Assembly (NCBI GenBank): GCA_002099365.1
Contig: MSED01000002.1
Coordinates: forward strand, 2,418,001 to 2,482,000
Length of the DNA: 64,000 nt
Direction of reading: 5' to 3'
DNA from: Phialophora verrucosa
Taxonomy: Eukaryota > Ascomycota > Eurotiomycetes > Chaetothyriales > Herpotrichiellaceae
Numbering within the stretch: the stretch's first letter is position 1; every line of letters begins with the position of its first letter. The notes under the pieces are model-generated. The model ran no database searches, had not been told where the DNA came from, and worked only from the letters and a program-made list of their open reading frames with translations. This document shows, in pieces, positions 41,659 through 52,333 of the stretch. Both the position numbers and the translations under genes were made by a program.

Positions 41659-42591
41659 CTACATGTCGACGCCATTCAGCGATACCCTTAGTAGAGATGA
41701 TGTCTGGATCTCTTCCGCCCGAGCCTTGAGTTCTTCCACATCCCAATTCGCCCAGACGAACTTGTTCCTCAGAAAGGCGGCTTCATCCGACGCAATCCAC
41801 ACGAGAAAGTGTGCGGGCAATTCCACTGCAAGGGGTGTTAGTATCTTACGCGGCGTATCCATGAAAATGGAAGAGTATATACCTGTGTCTGGCCCCTCGG
41901 GGATATTTGGGTTGATCTCCGTGCTAACGATGCCCGGTTGGATGCTTACGACGTGAATACTCGGGTTCTCGGAAGCATAATACTCCATCATCTTCAGCGC
42001 CGCTGCTTTTGCGGCTGCGTAGCTCCACACTCCTGGCACTTCCGGAAGGGGAGCCCAGTGACTGATGGCACTTCCTATGTTGACGAGCTTTGCGCCGGGA
42101 GCCGCCAGCGGGGTAAACACCTGGAGGGCGTTGAAAGAGCCCAGGAGGTTAATCTCGAAAGATCGCCGGACCTCTGACTCGGGATAGTCGATTACCGCAG
42201 CCTCCTTTGGAAGCATACCGGCGTTGTTTAGGAAAATGTCAATCTTGCCGCCGATTTTCGCCACAATGGCACCCAGGGCCGCCTCGAGGGATGTGCGATT
42301 GGTGACGTCGCCCGGCTGCAGGACCACATGAGTCGAAGGGTTGGCTTCTGTGATTGCCGCCCCAGCAGTATGGAGGCGGTCGAGCCTACGCCCTATGATG
42401 GAAACTGATTTGGCGCCGGCTTGGGCGAAGGCAATGGCGGCGGCCTTTCCGATGCCCGTTCCTCCGCCCGTGATGACGACGTTCTTCCCAGCTGCTGAGA
42501 CCTCCGGCCTCGTTGGCGAGATGGCCGGGTAAGGCCTATTGTGCCATGTCTCGGTGAATGAGACGAAACTCTTGAAGGGAGGGGACGACAT
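41659..42591 (-). CDS. Short-chain dehydrogenase/reductase
   Basis: 310 aa from the ATG at 42591; the frame is open to 42657 but the added residues precede a typical MSSPPFKSF start. Rossmann nucleotide motif TGGGTGIG at residues 41-48, NNAG near 130, Ser in NIGSAISHW near 180 and the catalytic Tyr-x3-Lys in SYAAAKAAAL near 195. The ~35-residue N-terminal extension (FTETWHNRPYPAISPTRPEVS) is characteristic of a group of fungal SDRs. After the catalytic site, SIQPGIVSTEIN is the usual post-active-site block. Substrate unknown; NADP(H) or NAD(H) cannot be decided. Confidence 0.92.
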   Translation of the reverse strand: MSSPPFKSFVSFTETWHNRPYPAISPTRPEVSAAGKNVVITGGGTGIGKAAAIAFAQAGAKSVSIIGRRLDRLHTAGAAITEANPSTHVVLQPGDVTNRTSLEAALGAIVAKIGGKIDIFLNNAGMLPKEAAVIDYPESEVRRSFEINLLGSFNALQVFTPLAAPGAKLVNIGSAISHWAPLPEVPGVWSYAAAKAAALKMMEYYASENPSIHVVSIQPGIVSTEINPNIPEGPDTGIYSSIFMDTPRKILTPLAVELPAHFLVWIASDEAAFLRNKFVWANWDVEELKARAEEIQTSSLLRVSLNGVDM

Positions 42592-43250
42592 GGTGAGTGT
42601 TGGATGCACGCCGCGGGACAGGGGGAGTCTGTGCTGTCCGGAAGATGGGCGTCCCAACCGTCTGTCTGTGCGGGTTGTTTGCTCTTTTTATATGTCTGTA
42701 GAAAGTCCTGCTCTTGCGAAGCTATACTACCGATTGTTAAGCTATTCCATAAGCCATGCTTCCGCGGAAGGGGATTAAGGTTTGACAAAGACCAATAAGG
42801 GAGAGACAATGAATTGGCCCACCCCTCGGCGGAATGTTGCGACGTTGGTCGAAGAAGTCGTTCATAGAGTTATCTACTGCGTAAGGCCATGCTCTATAGC
42901 AAAGAGAAATCGGCGTCTGTACGTGATAAGGGTTGTCGGCCTTTTCACTGGCCTTCAAGCTTTCCTGAATAGACGCCTTACAACATCCTCACCTTGTCAT
43001 CATCATCGACTAGGATGGCAACCCACCTTTTCCGGGCTGTTTGGTGCCTTCCTCTCCATTCCACCCCAAAGAAACAAACGTGTAGCGCGTGAAGATGACA
43101 TGGCCATTGGCAAGCAGATCCCCAAGTGCCGTGGAAGTGTCCTATCGAAGGATTCGTGCCGACCTTTGAGTTTCTCACTACCGGTTCGCCTTCACTCGTC
43201 CCTTAACCCGTCATAGCTATCGCTCGTACCGTCCATCGCCAAACCTCCTA
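42592..43250. other. Divergent intergenic region
   Basis: Between the SDR start (-) and a possible small gene (+). A 144-codon frame at 42782-43216 is not convincing. No element recognised. Confidence 0.4.
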
Positions 43251-43774
43251 ATGGACTCGCGAGAACTTCGATCAGGCAACTTCACAGCTAGATATATGCC
43301 TATAGCCTCATCGAGGAAGTACCAGGGCGAAGCCGACAGCGAGGACGACGCGACTGGACTCCTCCATCATCACCACGTTGATCATACTATCTCGGTTTAT
43401 TACGACTCATGGTTGCTTGGGGGACGGTCTCGAGCGCAGCGGCAAGGTGTGCAAGGCTGAGATGACAAGGCCAGGATAACGAGCTGCGGTAGAGCATTGT
43501 GGCACCGATGGCAAGGTGCGAGGACATGGGGAAGGCGGAGAGCCACAAGGATGTACGCCATCCACGCAGACGGCCCACGCATAGAGCGTGTGCCTTGTGG
43601 CTCTTGAATTTCAGTCTCGTTGCCCTGAGTCTTATGTGTTCATTCTTCGTGTATGATTCTTATGGTCTCATGCCCACGGCGCAACCCTTCTCTCCGACGG
43701 ACAGCCACGCAACGCCGTGGTTAAACTACAACCTCAACTCGAACCCATACAACACCACACCATGGCGCAGCTAG
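43251..43774 (+). CDS. Possible small single-pass membrane protein (uncertain splicing)
   Basis: A first exon from the ATG at 43251 (MDSRELRSGNFTARYMPI...) and a second coding part ending at 43774 can be joined by one of several introns; the donor may be at 43412 or 43447 and the acceptor near 43569 or 43586. The second part contains a clear transmembrane helix (LWLLNFSLVALSLMCSFFVY) and then a Pro/Asn-rich tail ending TTPWRS. A short cytosolic N-terminus, one helix and a short lumenal tail recall truncated UstYa/DUF3328-type proteins, but the HxxHC motifs of that family are absent. Its stop overlaps the start of the next gene (43762). Could be a remnant. Confidence 0.3.
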
Positions 43775-46700
43775 ATCCAGAAGACGATATATTTACTCCC
43801 CTCCCCTCAAAGCTGCCGCCTAAAACTAAACATCCCAAGGATGAGTCACCGAAAGGATACGGTCTGGAAGAGACGCCTCCTCAGCCTTATCGCAAGGTCA
43901 AAGTCGTCCACAACGACCTCAATAATGAGGAGGCTCATCCTAAAGTTGAGACCTCACAGCCTCGAAAGAGAGACAGTAGAAAGCACTTCGAGGATTTTTC
44001 AAAGCGATACGAGCGTTTAATATCGGATCTTGAAGCGCACAGACTTCGCGAAGACATTGTAAGACTGAGGCTCGAGCGCAGAGCTGCCGGGCTTGCTGCT
44101 GCCTCCCACAGACACCTAGCCGAAAGATTCAAGGCTGATCTTGAGTACGAGGAGCGGCAGAGATCTCTCGAAGAGCGCGAGAGGCTCTTTTCCGAAAAAG
44201 AAAAACAACTCAGCCAAGTGCGTGACTCGCTCATGGAAGTTCAACGACGTCGTGAACGACATGAGGTTATAGTTGTCCATAATCCCCGGGCTGTGGTCCA
44301 AACTCGTGAACCCAATCGCTCAGCTCCAGACAGCCCCAGTGGAAGTCTCAAGACATCGTCCGTCGCTCCAAGAAGTTCCAATCCGATGGTCAAACCTAGT
44401 GTTTCAGGAGCAGATGCTCGAAGTGCGAAACCTGCTCTGGACCAAGCCGCAGTCTCTGTTAAGGGATCTGCCAGTCAAGAAAGCATGCCAAACGAGGATG
44501 ACACGCTTCTGAGTGGATTTCATTATGACATCAAGCCGGAAAATATCTTACGTTTTGAGCATCAGAACGAGGACGAATTAACATGGAAGATATCCGACTT
44601 TGGCATTAGCCACTCCCGCCAGATGACCGAACCCTCTATGTCGCCATCTCAACCAGTACATCAAGGTCAAGATGCCAGTGGGAAGGAGGATATGCAGATT
44701 CTCGTCGTTCCTTCAGATTCTGGTTACGCGAGTGGCCAGGCGGCAGGCGCAGTCGAAGTGTCGGAGAGGCCTTGTACTCTGTCCGTAGGCGACTGTTCAG
44801 CCCCTGGAGACAGCTACGTCGGCGCAGAAGAATGGCCTATATCTCAGCACGGCCTCGAATCCAAATTGGATAATTTCGACGAAATTGCATCGGTGGCTTC
44901 TGATCAAGACGACATTCGGTCCCGAGCTGAAATCCGTAAGTCTCCTCAACAATTAGCTGCCGAAGACCAAATTCGGTTGTTTTTCGCCCTCCACAATGAA
45001 ATCTGTGCACTGTGTGAACAAATCCTTCCGAAAATGGGTCCAAAGCGATTTATCTCGAACTTTCGGAGGCTCTTGAAGCTGTACTATAAATCCCAGGTCA
45101 CAATCGCCCACTCTAATATCGAAAAATCAACGATTTTTCGACTCCGAAGCAGATTCCAACGTGAACGCATCGCCAAATCTATTGCAGACAGATTGGATCC
45201 CAAAGAAGAGGTACAAATGGAGGCTGAGAAAGAGCTGACTCACATACAAGATAAGACAGCCGCAGTGCAAGAATGGCTGGAAAAGCAGAAGGCCTTTGCC
45301 CAGGATGGCGATGCCGATGACAATCCAAAGCAGACTGCGGATTTTACAGAAGATGACGACGAAGACGACAAAGACGACGATGACGACGACAAATCAGAGG
45401 ACGTGAATATCAACGAATACCAGCACTTCCCACACATCAGCAAAATGAAGAAATTTCTTGGAGAGGGTGCCTTTCGAAAGCTTCTCATTGATCTCCAAAT
45501 GCTTCTCATTCCGCTACAGTTTAGATCACTGGCTGTCTCACTCTTGGCAATCCCAAGCAATTCTATCGAGATGAGAGTCCGCCATAATACAACAGGGATC
45601 AACAGCTTGAAGATTATGGTAGAGGATGCCACAATGACGAAGTGGAACTGGTGGCCGTTAAAACCAAGCGTCCGCCCGCCTCGCCCTGGCCATACGAGAA
45701 TTTCATGGAAATGCGTAAGTCACGACCAGCTCGCTCCGGACCTGCAGTACCCAGCGCAAACAACGGATTGAATTGGGATAGGCTTCACAACTGTCCCGAA
45801 TGCTCTCTGCATTCAGGTCTGAGGCCTACCCTAACCGCATCCATTTTGTGTGGCGGATTCTGCAGACTGAGTGAGACCGAATCTGAGTGAAACAGCATTA
45901 GGCTAACGGTGCGCAGTACTGCGATCGGACCCTATGGCGCGACATACCAAATGATTGTGCTGAAACTTTCAACCAACTCTTGTCGCTGAAACCGCAAGAT
46001 GTATTTGGTACAAATCTATGTGCTGAACTTGTTTCAGTGCGGAAAGATAAGCATAAGCCGGATGGCACGGGCCCGGTAACTTCGACCCTAGCATATAACG
46101 GATCGTTGTCCCCCTCTCCTGCTTCTACTGTCGTTGGGCTCTCAAACGGGAACTCACCTGTTTCAAGACCGACGTCCCCTGGTCAGTTAACGTCGTCCTC
46201 AGCCTCCCGATCGCCCTCAAGGTCATCAATCAGTAGCGGACAGGCTGCGAGTAGCGCCACGAGTATCACGAGCCTCTCAAGCTCCATCGACATCACTTTG
46301 CACGACCGATTCATTCTCCTTGGAATACATGGCAAACGACGTACTCTCGACCTCGTCCATATCGATGCTGTCGAGTATAATGATGATGTAAAGTTCTTCG
46401 GCAACCTCCTGAAGTCTTATCGATCGCTGAGAGGCAAGTTGAGGCTTTGGTTCTCGGTTTGGCAGCTCCACCATTGCGAATTCATTAAGGTGAGCTTTTA
46501 TATATTATTTTCCGGAATGATCCTGAAATAATCTTTTCTGCTTGGTTACTGGCTGACGTTACTCCTCCGTTCAAAATGATCTGGCCAGAACGTGTCGTGT
46601 CCGCAGGGCCCGATCTGCCGATGTGTCGTATCGACTACAGCTACGACCCACGGCCCCCTGACCCGCTGGCGCCCGCTATTGATAAACACATGTGGGAGCT

Positions 46701-47097
46701 CGCCCTTCTCCAACCATGTTGCGGCCTCTTCAAATTACCATTTTGTCCAATGTCATGGTTCCCCGACTGTGTGCCGCCTCTTCCAGCAGGCTCGACTATC
46801 TTCCTCTCCAAGATTCCACAGAAGCATACCAAATGGCTTCTGAAAACGCCCGATATCGACTATGCTTGGGGTGTCAAAGCCGTGGAAGAACCATACATGA
46901 TCATTCTGGTCATGTACCATGTCCTCATGTTTGCAGGCCCCTTTGGCTTCTGGACCTGGTGGCTGACATTCGAGCACGCTCGAACTGGTCAGTGGGATCC
47001 GCAAGATGCAATAGTCCCTGCAACCGTGGTTGGGGTTTTGGTGTCGCTTTTCTGGTCCGCGGCTCAGCCGTTGAAGGTTTTTGGTCCAGAGTCTTAG
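43762..47097 (+). CDS. Composite protein: coiled coil, kinase relic, fungal C-terminal membrane domain
   Basis: Exons 43762-45714, 45917-46489 and a last part from about 46570 to 47097. Residues ~60-190 form a long charged coiled coil. At ~255-290 a short kinase core appears in frame: HYDIKPENIL (catalytic loop) and KISDFGISHS (Mg-binding DFG), but no N-lobe, no APE or later C-lobe motifs. Residues ~390-640 are a helical region with an acidic tract (DDDEDDKDDDDDDK), followed by the fungal block ISWKC-YCDRTLW joined across a 202-bp intron. The end carries a DYSYDPRPPDP block and two membrane helices (IILVMYHVLMFAGPFGFWTWW; VVGVLVSLFW). That C-terminal combination occurs in many uncharacterised ascomycete proteins. 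The frame FKMIWPERVV continues it, but no AG acceptor precedes it; the only AG (46588) shifts the frame. Possible recent pseudogene or non-canonical splice. Confidence 0.6.
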
Positions 47098-48613
47098 CTG
47101 ACACTCCTGCGAATGAAGCCCGAGGGAGGGCTCGCCGGATCCAGTAGGTAGTACTTGTATGTCAGTGTGGGTACGTGGTACAGTAGTCAAAAGCTCAGGC
47201 TTATAAAGCGGCCTTCACTCACGATGTGTAGCTTGGAGCACATCTTTCCGAATCCCACGTCGTGACAATGCGCGGTTATCGTCGAGGATGTTGCTTCGCA
47301 TTTCGGTTACGGTGAGAGGAGGGCTGGGCTGCTTCTACGATGCCATATTAGTATAGAGTATATTGCAGCGACGTGGCCCAGCGATTCCGTCACGTGCATG
47401 TGATCGGCCCCCGTGGCGCGCGTGGTGAGGTATCCGAGCCAGCGAGCATAGATTCCCTTGAGCAAGAGGTTAGAGAAGGTGCCGAAGTTTAAGATCAAGG
47501 GCCATGCTATCTTAGGCGCAGCCAACATTACCGACAGCAGGTCTTGGCATTCCTAACTATATACTATTCTATAGTTATAAAGGCATTTCCATACATTTAC
47601 AAGATGGTAGGAGGGGACTCGCTGACTTGCCGACGATTATACCTATGCTCTCAAGACCTTAGTCCAAGCATGAGTGATGGGCGCAGGTAGTAGAGCTGGT
47701 GTGTTACGCGGCCAGCGAAGCTATGGGCGCCATAGAGGGATCCAGCGTACGGAGGGACCAGAAAGGATCCTCCTCGCCGGAGGGGAGGGAGGCAAAGATG
47801 AGATAGAATTTGAATCGAATGGAAAGGGGATCCGATCCGGCACAAGAGGAAATGTAGACCGCGAGATAGACTTCTGGCCTAACAAGACAGGAGGCAAGAC
47901 ATTCAGGCGGTGTCGAGATAAGACCCGACAGGTACATCAGGGAGAACAGATTTAAGAGGGAAGAACAAGTTAGAAGGGACGAGGGAGACGTTCTTATAGC
48001 CGTCAAAAGCGGCCGTGCGCCCAGCCCGCGACCAGTACCCGAAAGCAGCAAGTCGACTCAAACTGCAGGCGAATTTCCCGGCAACGACTCTACAATCCAA
48101 ATATGCGTGCTGGAAAATACATTTGCACTCATTCGCACGCATATAGATGTTATAGACAGCCAATCACGTTCAAGCTTACCGGAGATGATTGCTTCGGTGG
48201 CAGGCTTATATCCGACAGAAGGTTTCGTCGTGGGCTAGTCGCTCCGATCTGCGACACGTCCCTGACCCCAGTCAGGCCCCCAGTCGATGTTTGAATGCAG
48301 ACTGTGAATAATGAAGCTCGGCACCACAGAGTACTTATCGAGCTTTCATACTCACAGCCACTCGAGGTGGAAAGTAGTCAAGCCGAGAGTTACGTGAGAC
48401 ATGTTCAGGGTTTGAGCCTGATGACTGCTGTAGGATGGACAGCGAGTCAAGTGGGAAGAGTGTACGACAACCGCCATTGTAGATCATGGCAGGTTCGGAG
48501 ATTGAAGAAATAGATGGCGTATTGCCGCTGCAGAGGAGCCTCTTTAAGCTCCACCGAGTCTTCTAACCCTCACAGCAGCCACATCCTACCACTATCACAA
48601 TAAGTTCACGAAA
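47098..48613. other. Long intergenic region
   Basis: 1.5 kb with no gene recognised. A small AT hairpin (7-bp arms AACTATA/TATAGTT, 8-nt loop) lies at 47555-47576. The last ~100 bp are the leader of the SDR gene. Confidence 0.5.
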
Positions 48614-49528
48614 ATGTCCTCTTACCTGGTGACTGGCGCCGGCCGCGGCATAGGTTTTGAGCTTGTGGCTCAACTATCCCGCCTCCCACAGAGTCAAGTA
48701 TCATTTATCTTTGCAACGACACGGTCGAGTCCTTCGAGCGCCTTGCGACGACTGATCGACGACTCCGATGGGAGAGTCGTCCACGTTGAGATGGCCATCA
48801 CCGACAAAAATTGCCTTGACGCTGCGGCGGCTCAAGTGGACAAACACGTCGGCGGCAAGGGCCTCGATGTGCTGATCAACAACGCCGGGATCATGCCACT
48901 TGCATTGAACGGGATAGCTAGCATGGACAACCTGGGAGAAGCCCTCAGGGTCAACGTCGAAGCGGTCCATCACACTACTGCTGCTTTTTTGGCCCTTCTC
49001 CGAAAGGGACAGCAGAAGAAGGTGTTCAACATGTGAGTGAGTGTCTCGTGATATTGCCTGCGGTCGCTTTGGAGCTTGAGATGGAGCTTGAGCTTGAGCT
49101 AATAGAGGATGAACACAGCTCGTCGACCGTTGGATCTATAACCATGGCGCCACTGTTTTCCCAAGCACCAACGCCGGCGTATAAGGTGTCAAAAGCCGCG
49201 GTGAACATGCTCACCGTGCAATACGCTCTGGAGTTGGGCAAGGAAGGATTTACCGTCTTCATGGTATCGCCAGGTGTAGGTTGAGCGCCCTTGCTAGAAC
49301 CTTGAAGATGTGATAGGCAGGAACGGCTGACCTGTAATCAAGTACTTGAAGACGGACATGGGGGGAGAGAACGCAGACCTGCCGGTCGATGTCGGCGTCA
49401 AAGCGGCACTCGATATTCTCTTACGGAGTACGAGAGACGACAATGGGAAGTTTTACAATATATACGTGCCTGGGTATGAGAATGTTGAGGGGCCAAACCG
49501 ATACGATGGGAAGCAAGTCCCTTGGTGA
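48614..49528 (+). CDS. Short-chain dehydrogenase/reductase, three exons
   Basis: Exons 48614-49032, 49119-49275 and 49343-49528 give 253 aa with phases matching. TGAGRGIG at residues 7-14, NNAG near 95, Ser in VFNISSTVGSIT across the first splice, and catalytic Tyr-x3-Lys in AYKVSKAAVNML. After the second splice VSPGYLKTDMGG completes the C-factor/norsolorinic-ketoreductase-like pattern, a group of small SDRs often linked to secondary metabolism or carbonyl reduction. It is not a close copy of the other SDR of this window. The first intron (86 bp) holds a GAGCTTGAG-repeat run. No biosynthetic partner lies beside it, so no pathway is assigned. Confidence 0.88.
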
Positions 49529-50180
49529 AGAAGTGGTGGAAGAAGAATTAACCCATGAGTCATGCGTGTGCAGCCGAGGTGCGTGCATGAGTCAAGGTGT
49601 TACTTACTCGCCCAGGGAACACGAGTCAATTCATCAACCATCACTACCATTGTGAATCTATCCTGCTTCCTTAAAAATGTCCATCATTGTGTTGCCCTGC
49701 GACCACGCTATTAGGGCACCATTGCCTTAGCTGTGACGTGAAATGATACAAATTAGTTGCCTGCCTTCTGCTCGTTGGCTTCCGACACGCAGTATGAGCT
49801 GCGAGGCGCTGGCGGTTGTTCATCGCTGAGAAGGCCAGTTGGTTGAGTGTGGCTGAGGCTGAGAAATCTTTGGGCTGTCGCAATATATTGAGCAAATGGA
49901 GCAGGGCTCGTCCCAACCCGACGCAGATCTGAGGTGGATTACGTCGCGCCTTCTTCCCAGCGCTTGGCTCGACCTTCAATGTGGCCGCTCAACGGTCGCA
50001 GCCAGCAAAGCCATGGTCACCCAAGCGGCTTTCATTCCTACTAGGCAGAAAGCAACAGCGTGTATGTAATGGAGGTGCTCGACCTGCTACTTTGGTCCAT
50101 TTGATCGTATCGTCTCTCAACACCAAGCACCTCTTGCCACAGTTCCGTCTTCACCGCAGACCGGAAGGGAGCGTCCCAAT
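49529..50180. other. Intergenic region
   Basis: 3' flank of the SDR gene and promoter of the next. No element recognised. Confidence 0.45.
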
Positions 50181-51383
50181 ATGGAAGCGTACTCCTGGAA
50201 TCCCGACGTGGCTCTTCACATTCTAGATCCGTCGTCCAAGCAAGTCCTTTGTCAAGGGCGGATGCCGGCAGGAGAAGATAACAGGTTGCGATGCATGCGG
50301 GCCAGATCTGCAAAGTCCCAAACCAAAGTGGAAAGGTTGCTTGCAGCCATGAGAGACAAGCCACCAACCTCCATTTCAGATGACCAACTGGACACTCTCG
50401 CCGACTTGTGCTTATGCACCCGCCACAAGGACGGCAAAGAAGTCATTATGGCAGAATTGAAAGGCCGCCTTGACGAAGCCTGCTGCTCCTACACATCTTT
50501 CCGGAATCTGGAGACCAGAATCACAAGGTTCCGCAAAAAACTTTGTGACGAGCTTGACATTGATGACACCTATTCTGATCGACGTATCTGGGAGTCGGTG
50601 ATCGGACAAAGCCTACAGATCGATGACCTTAAGAGAGAGCTGGCAAGTGAGAAGAGCAAGATGGAACGGGTGAATATAGTGATAGAAGGTCACCACAGAA
50701 GAGCCGAAAGCTTGGGGTGCCGTTACCGAGAACGTGAAGCTGAATTGAGGGACGTCAGGGCTCAGCTTCAGCAAGTCCAGGAGAGCTTCGAGCGCTCTAA
50801 AATTGACGTCCAGCAACGCGAAGCTGAGCTCCGGGAAATGAAATCCAAAGTCGCTGACAGGGAGACGTCGAATGCAGAGCTAAAGCTGTCCATGGCGAAT
50901 TTGCAAACACAACTGGAGGACAACAAGGCACTGGAGACGACGCTTCGACTTCGAGTAGAAGAACTCCTGCAAGCCATGTCGACGACCGAAGCAGAAGCAA
51001 AAAACTTCCAACAATCAAACAACACTCTCCAGGAACGTTTAGAGACCACGGAGCAGAACCTGTCGGCGCAGATCCAGGCCCTCGCAACCCTCCATGAGCG
51101 GAATCTGACAGCCACTGAAGAGCTTACGGCGACGAGAGACGAGCTGGGGCGGTATCGCAACCAATTGACCGAGGCAACCACTACAATCAACAACCTTGAG
51201 CTCGCCAATGTAGCCTTGCAAACACAGCTTGATAGAGAACGAGCGAGCAAAGAGCTCGAGGCCAGCAAACACTGGAAGGCGCGCCTCAGGGACTTTGCCC
51301 ATACACGCCCTCGATCGTCTGAACAACGACCTGGAGAGTCACCGTCGGTACAGGCTGCGCCCGCCACCGCTACCGTCTCGTGA
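50181..51383 (+). CDS. Cys/His-module protein with long coiled coil
   Basis: 400 aa, intronless. Residues 1-110 carry a compact module with Cys24 (LCQGR), Cys38 (LRCMRA), Cys77 and Cys79 (LADLCLC) and His82. This spacing could bind a zinc ion. Residues ~140-365 are an almost unbroken heptad-rich coiled coil (Glu, Leu, Gln, Lys, Arg). The last 30 residues are Pro/Ser/Ala-rich. The same module forms most of the next gene (51953-52333), which lacks the coiled coil. Similar CxG...RC...LCLCxxH segments occur, as far as I recall, at the front of fungal proteins with T5orf172-like DNA-binding domains; that domain is absent here. Function unknown. The start is the first ATG and the module begins close to it. 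Confidence 0.8.
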   Translation: MEAYSWNPDVALHILDPSSKQVLCQGRMPAGEDNRLRCMRARSAKSQTKVERLLAAMRDKPPTSISDDQLDTLADLCLCTRHKDGKEVIMAELKGRLDEACCSYTSFRNLETRITRFRKKLCDELDIDDTYSDRRIWESVIGQSLQIDDLKRELASEKSKMERVNIVIEGHHRRAESLGCRYREREAELRDVRAQLQQVQESFERSKIDVQQREAELREMKSKVADRETSNAELKLSMANLQTQLEDNKALETTLRLRVEELLQAMSTTEAEAKNFQQSNNTLQERLETTEQNLSAQIQALATLHERNLTATEELTATRDELGRYRNQLTEATTTINNLELANVALQTQLDRERASKELEASKHWKARLRDFAHTRPRSSEQRPGESPSVQAAPATATVS

Positions 51384-51952
51384 TTGTTGGGAACGTGAAT
51401 GTTGGTCAGGAATGGCACTGAGACTTCCACTTGGCTCTGTCTCATGTATACAGGCCATCATCCGGGCACCCTTTCCTTTATTCTTGTCTCGTGTGGCTTG
51501 CCTATACGAGGTACAGAAACTTACCTCAGCGGAATGGCTGTACTATTTTGACTCCGCTGGGGTCCTGGATCTTGATCAGTTTCTGTGAGGAACAATTTCC
51601 CGATGTTCTGCTGTGGAGCCAAGGAGTTTCAGTCCAAAGACAATATTCTTTCGTTGTCCCAGTCAGTGTCTGGGATGTTTTCTTTGTATGAGTCTCCCGA
51701 GAGGCCCCTCGTTGTCTTCTGCTGATTATGTGTCAAATATGATGGGCTATGCGAGCCTCTTCTCGCGCTGCTTCAGACGGCTCTTCCATAACCTATCCTC
51801 GCTATATAGGGACTTCACCTTGCCCGGTGTCACCAGAACCACACACCAGAACCACACACCAACATTCAATCAGATCCTCGCGACACCAAACCCACTGAAA
51901 CAGCCACGTCCACATCTACAACTTCTTCATTCCGTCCCGAATCCACCGCATC
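51384..51952. other. Intergenic region with TATA-like box and 13-bp repeat
   Basis: Promoter of the second paralogue: TATATA at 51803-51808, 145 bp before the ATG, and at ~51832-51861 a tandem ACCAGAACCACAC unit (two copies plus a part copy) that would lie in the 5' UTR. No gene recognised. Confidence 0.5.
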
Positions 51953-52333
51953 ATGTCCACCAATCCCTACCGCTGGCGTCCTGATTTTATCTTCCAAATC
52001 ACCGATGAAGCGAGGAAAGAAATGGTGTGCATCGGCCGAGTCCCCAACCGAATGAACGCACGATGCAGATGGGCGATTGGTCATCATTTCCCATCCCACC
52101 GGGCCCAGGTGCGCGGACTCCTCGAAATCATGAAATCATTGAGACCAAACGAGATCACGAACACGCAGGTTGAGGAAATCGCTAGGCTCTGTCTCTGTAA
52201 ACACCACGGGCACCAACTTGAGGATGCTAGGATTGAGCTGCTTAATCGGCTGGACTATGCGATTTTCGACCACGATCAGGCTGTCCATGGTCGTGCGAGA
52301 AGGTATTCTGAGGTTTTTGGCGTTGAGGAATGA
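51953..52333 (+). CDS. Cys/His-module protein, short paralogue
   Basis: 126 aa, intronless, made almost only of the module of the preceding gene: Cys26 (VCIGR), Cys38 (ARCRWAI), Cys80 and Cys82 (IARLCLC) and His84/His85. The two align through NP/RPD, ...CxGRxP, a long amphipathic helix, NEITNTQVEEIARLCLC (ISDDQLDTLADLCLC in the other), and an ELLNRLD/ELKGRLDEA helix. The short form ends 40 residues after the Cys pair, where the other enters its coiled coil. It may antagonise or partner the long form. It has its own TATA-like box, so it appears to be an independent gene rather than a fragment. Confidence 0.72.
   Translation: MSTNPYRWRPDFIFQITDEARKEMVCIGRVPNRMNARCRWAIGHHFPSHRAQVRGLLEIMKSLRPNEITNTQVEEIARLCLCKHHGHQLEDARIELLNRLDYAIFDHDQAVHGRARRYSEVFGVEE

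Noticed and set aside
44519..44626. An active protein kinase gene
   Set aside because: Only the catalytic-loop and DFG pieces are present; ATP-binding lobe and later motifs are missing.
50768..51445. 225-codon minus-strand frame
   Set aside because: Antisense of the coiled-coil gene; Ser/Cys/Arg-rich, typical shadow.
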